The translations under genes and the position numbers were made by a program. A model generated the notes under the pieces. The model saw only the letters and a list, made by a program, of their open reading frames with translations. It did no database searches and was not told where the DNA came from. A stretch of 64,000 nucleotides of DNA, from the NCBI RefSeq assembly GCF_021018895.1, contig NC_079376.1, positions 17,974,001 to 18,038,000 on the forward strand, read 5' to 3'. Below, one piece after another: positions 62,151-64,000 of the stretch (positions are counted from its first letter, which is position 1; each line of letters starts with the position of its first letter). The stretch is from Seriola aureovittata. Lineage: Eukaryota > Chordata > Actinopteri > Carangiformes > Carangidae.

Positions 62151-62204
62151 TGTGTGTGTGTGTGTGTATATATGAGTGAGTGAATGAGAGAGAGAGAGCG
62201 AACT

Positions 62205-62233
<29 letters not shown>
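62151..62233. repeat. (GT)n then (GA)n microsatellites
   Basis: A short GT run at 62151-62167 and two GA runs at 62186-62233, separated by non-repetitive bases. Confidence 0.9.
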
Positions 62234-62235
<2 letters not shown>

Positions 62236-62519
62236 CCATGCATAAAGAGGCTCAGCAAGTCTCACTGTGTGGCACTTATTTTACCTCCCTCCTTCCTGGA
62301 AGCACCATCAATTTACTAGGGACAACTTGACCACTCCCTTCAAGGATCAGCACAAAGAGACTGACCTGGGACAGACACACAGGGTTCACCTCAGAGCCCA
62401 TTAATCAAGTGTCATGGTTGTGTGTGGATGAGGTCAGATCCTGGTATGTTGTGTTGCAACTGCTAGGTCATGTACAGGGCACTGGATTTCACCCACAATA
62501 TCTTAAATAATGCCAAAAG

Positions 62520-62520
62520 A

Positions 62521-62546
<26 letters not shown>
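62520..62546. repeat. A27 homopolymer
   Basis: The longest mononucleotide run in the window, with no visible retroposon body directly upstream. Confidence 0.9.
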
Positions 62547-62552
<6 letters not shown>

Positions 62553-62711
62553 GAGTGATTTGTGTTGCTGTTTTCCAGTTGAATATTGATTCACTATGTG
62601 TGATCAGGAATGTTTGTCAAACTCAAATAGTATTGTTTTTCCTGCAGAGATTAACCTGTTTAATGCAGAGAGCAATCACCCATTGAGATTGCACTGTGTT
62701 GGAGGTTGTCG

Positions 62712-62712
<1 letters not shown>

Positions 62713-62789
<77 letters not shown>
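62713..62789. repeat. (TG)38 microsatellite
   Basis: A perfect TG run followed by CGCGCG. Confidence 0.97.
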
Positions 62790-62790
<1 letters not shown>

Positions 62791-64000
62791 CGCGCGTGTA
62801 TGTGCATGTGTGAGACAAAGACCACCTGTGCAGTGGAGGGAGCCAGTGAATTTGGAGCCAGAGTGCGCTCTGTCAACTGGCATTTGATTTGTCACTCAGC
62901 AGACTCGGGCTCAGGCTGAGTCACTTAGCAGGCCACACCCGCTTTTCTCCATCTCTCTCTCTCTTTCTGCCTTTCCCTTTTCTTCTCCCTCCACACAAGG
63001 TGTATCCAAGAGTTCACCTCCAGGCCAGCACTGTTGACACACATACCTTATTGCGCGTGGCTAACACCCATGTCTTTCAGAGACTTGTGTTAAGCTGCAG
63101 CAAGGAAAAAAAATCATCACAGAATATAAAATTTTCATGATCAAGACTTGCTGTTGGTTATTCTTTGAAAGATCCTCAGGAATATTACTGATGCAAGCTC
63201 AGGAAAATATTTGAATTAGTTGTATTTTTTTCCCACGGTACATGCCAAAACACTATTTAGTTTTCATTATTTGAAATCATAAAGGAGGTTCCCACCACAT
63301 TTACAGGACTGCACAGTTCTGTATGTCGCTGTTGGCTACAGTGTGACCATCTGCACTTTGAATTGTGGTGATAGTTACATTGTCCTCAAATCATGTGAGA
63401 ATGCGTGGTCCAAAGAGAGCTTTTATTTCATGCACACTTACCAACATAAGGCATGTCTGTGGCTACAAGAAGAGGACCATATAGCAGGTATTAGTAAAAG
63501 CCACATCTGAGCAGCACTGCGGGGATGCAGGTGGCAGACAGTATCACGCTCAAAAAGAGAGCTGAATGGATACCGCAGCCAGAAAAGATCACAGATGCAC
63601 ACAGAAGCCTGTTTATTGTACACACTGTGCCTTAGAGATGATAACAAAGCATGTAGAGACCAAATTATGTAAAGGTAATGGTAGATAACATACTGTATGC
63701 TACTTGAATTATTTAAACAGTTAAACCTAAATGTAAATGTGCTGACTTACTTTTAATTCTAATACTCGAAGTAATAGCTTTAAAAAAACATTTTCATTTT
63801 TAATCAAAATCATTCCAGTAGGACAAGACATATATGTGCACGCAATCATGGCTGACATAACAGCGCAAATATATTAGTCTTACAACGAAAACAAAAGAAA
63901 CGCCTGAAAATTCCTGACTGAAGTCACATTCTGAAGTTGCCACAACGGGTTCATTCATGAAGGCTTTTAGGGTGTGGAGCTAAATGTGAGGTCAACCACA
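62790..64000. other. Intergenic, no gene seen
   Basis: Unique-looking AT-rich sequence up to the window end. No coding exon or RNA gene is recognised. Confidence 0.5.

Overview
The window is genomic DNA from a ray-finned fish, probably a percomorph teleost. Three things suggest this: compact genes with canonical GT-AG introns, many (CA)n/(TG)n microsatellites and a tRNA-derived SINE-like insertion, and a Foxa2 protein of the teleost type. Only two protein-coding genes can be supported, both on the plus strand. Nearly all other open frames are microsatellite translations, intronic frames or shadows of the foxa2 coding exon.

Region 1 (1-11.1 kb) holds the 3' part of prkd3, protein kinase D3. 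Twelve coding exons between 2 and 9647 give 557 residues: an acidic linker, the PH domain, the complete kinase domain and the short PKD3-type tail. A 3' UTR of about 1.5 kb ends near an AATAAA at 11115. The upstream exons (C1 domains) lie outside the window. The introns hold a minus-strand SINE relic (about 320-440), a long CA array and two GC-rich blocks that look like neither repeat nor exon.

Region 2 (11.1-21.6 kb) is the intergenic space upstream of foxa2. It contains conserved-looking GC-rich or homeodomain-site-rich blocks (about 14.54-14.85 kb and 15.74-16.03 kb), a degenerate interspersed repeat (16.3-16.7 kb), a cluster of four TEAD/M-CAT motifs (16.97-17.57 kb) and the foxa2 promoter region.

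Region 3 (21.65-23.98 kb) is foxa2, complete in two coding exons (414 aa). It encodes the pioneer forkhead factor of endoderm, notochord and floor plate.

Region 4 (24-64 kb) is a 40-kb gene desert with microsatellites, an AT-rich stretch and complex-sequence blocks that look like cis-regulatory DNA. Its most interesting feature is a set of exact GLI-type motifs. One is the GAACACCCA variant reported for the mouse Foxa2 (HNF3-beta) floor-plate enhancer, 4.5 kb past the stop codon. Two consensus GACCACCCA sites lie 1 kb apart near 35 kb, and another GAACACCCA at 37.2 kb is fused to a TEAD motif.

I see no bacterial-style system, CRISPR array, intact transposon or viral gene. The most promising undescribed content is the foxa2 regulatory landscape, possibly extending into prkd3 introns as a bystander arrangement. 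Regulatory calls are motif-based inferences made without alignment.
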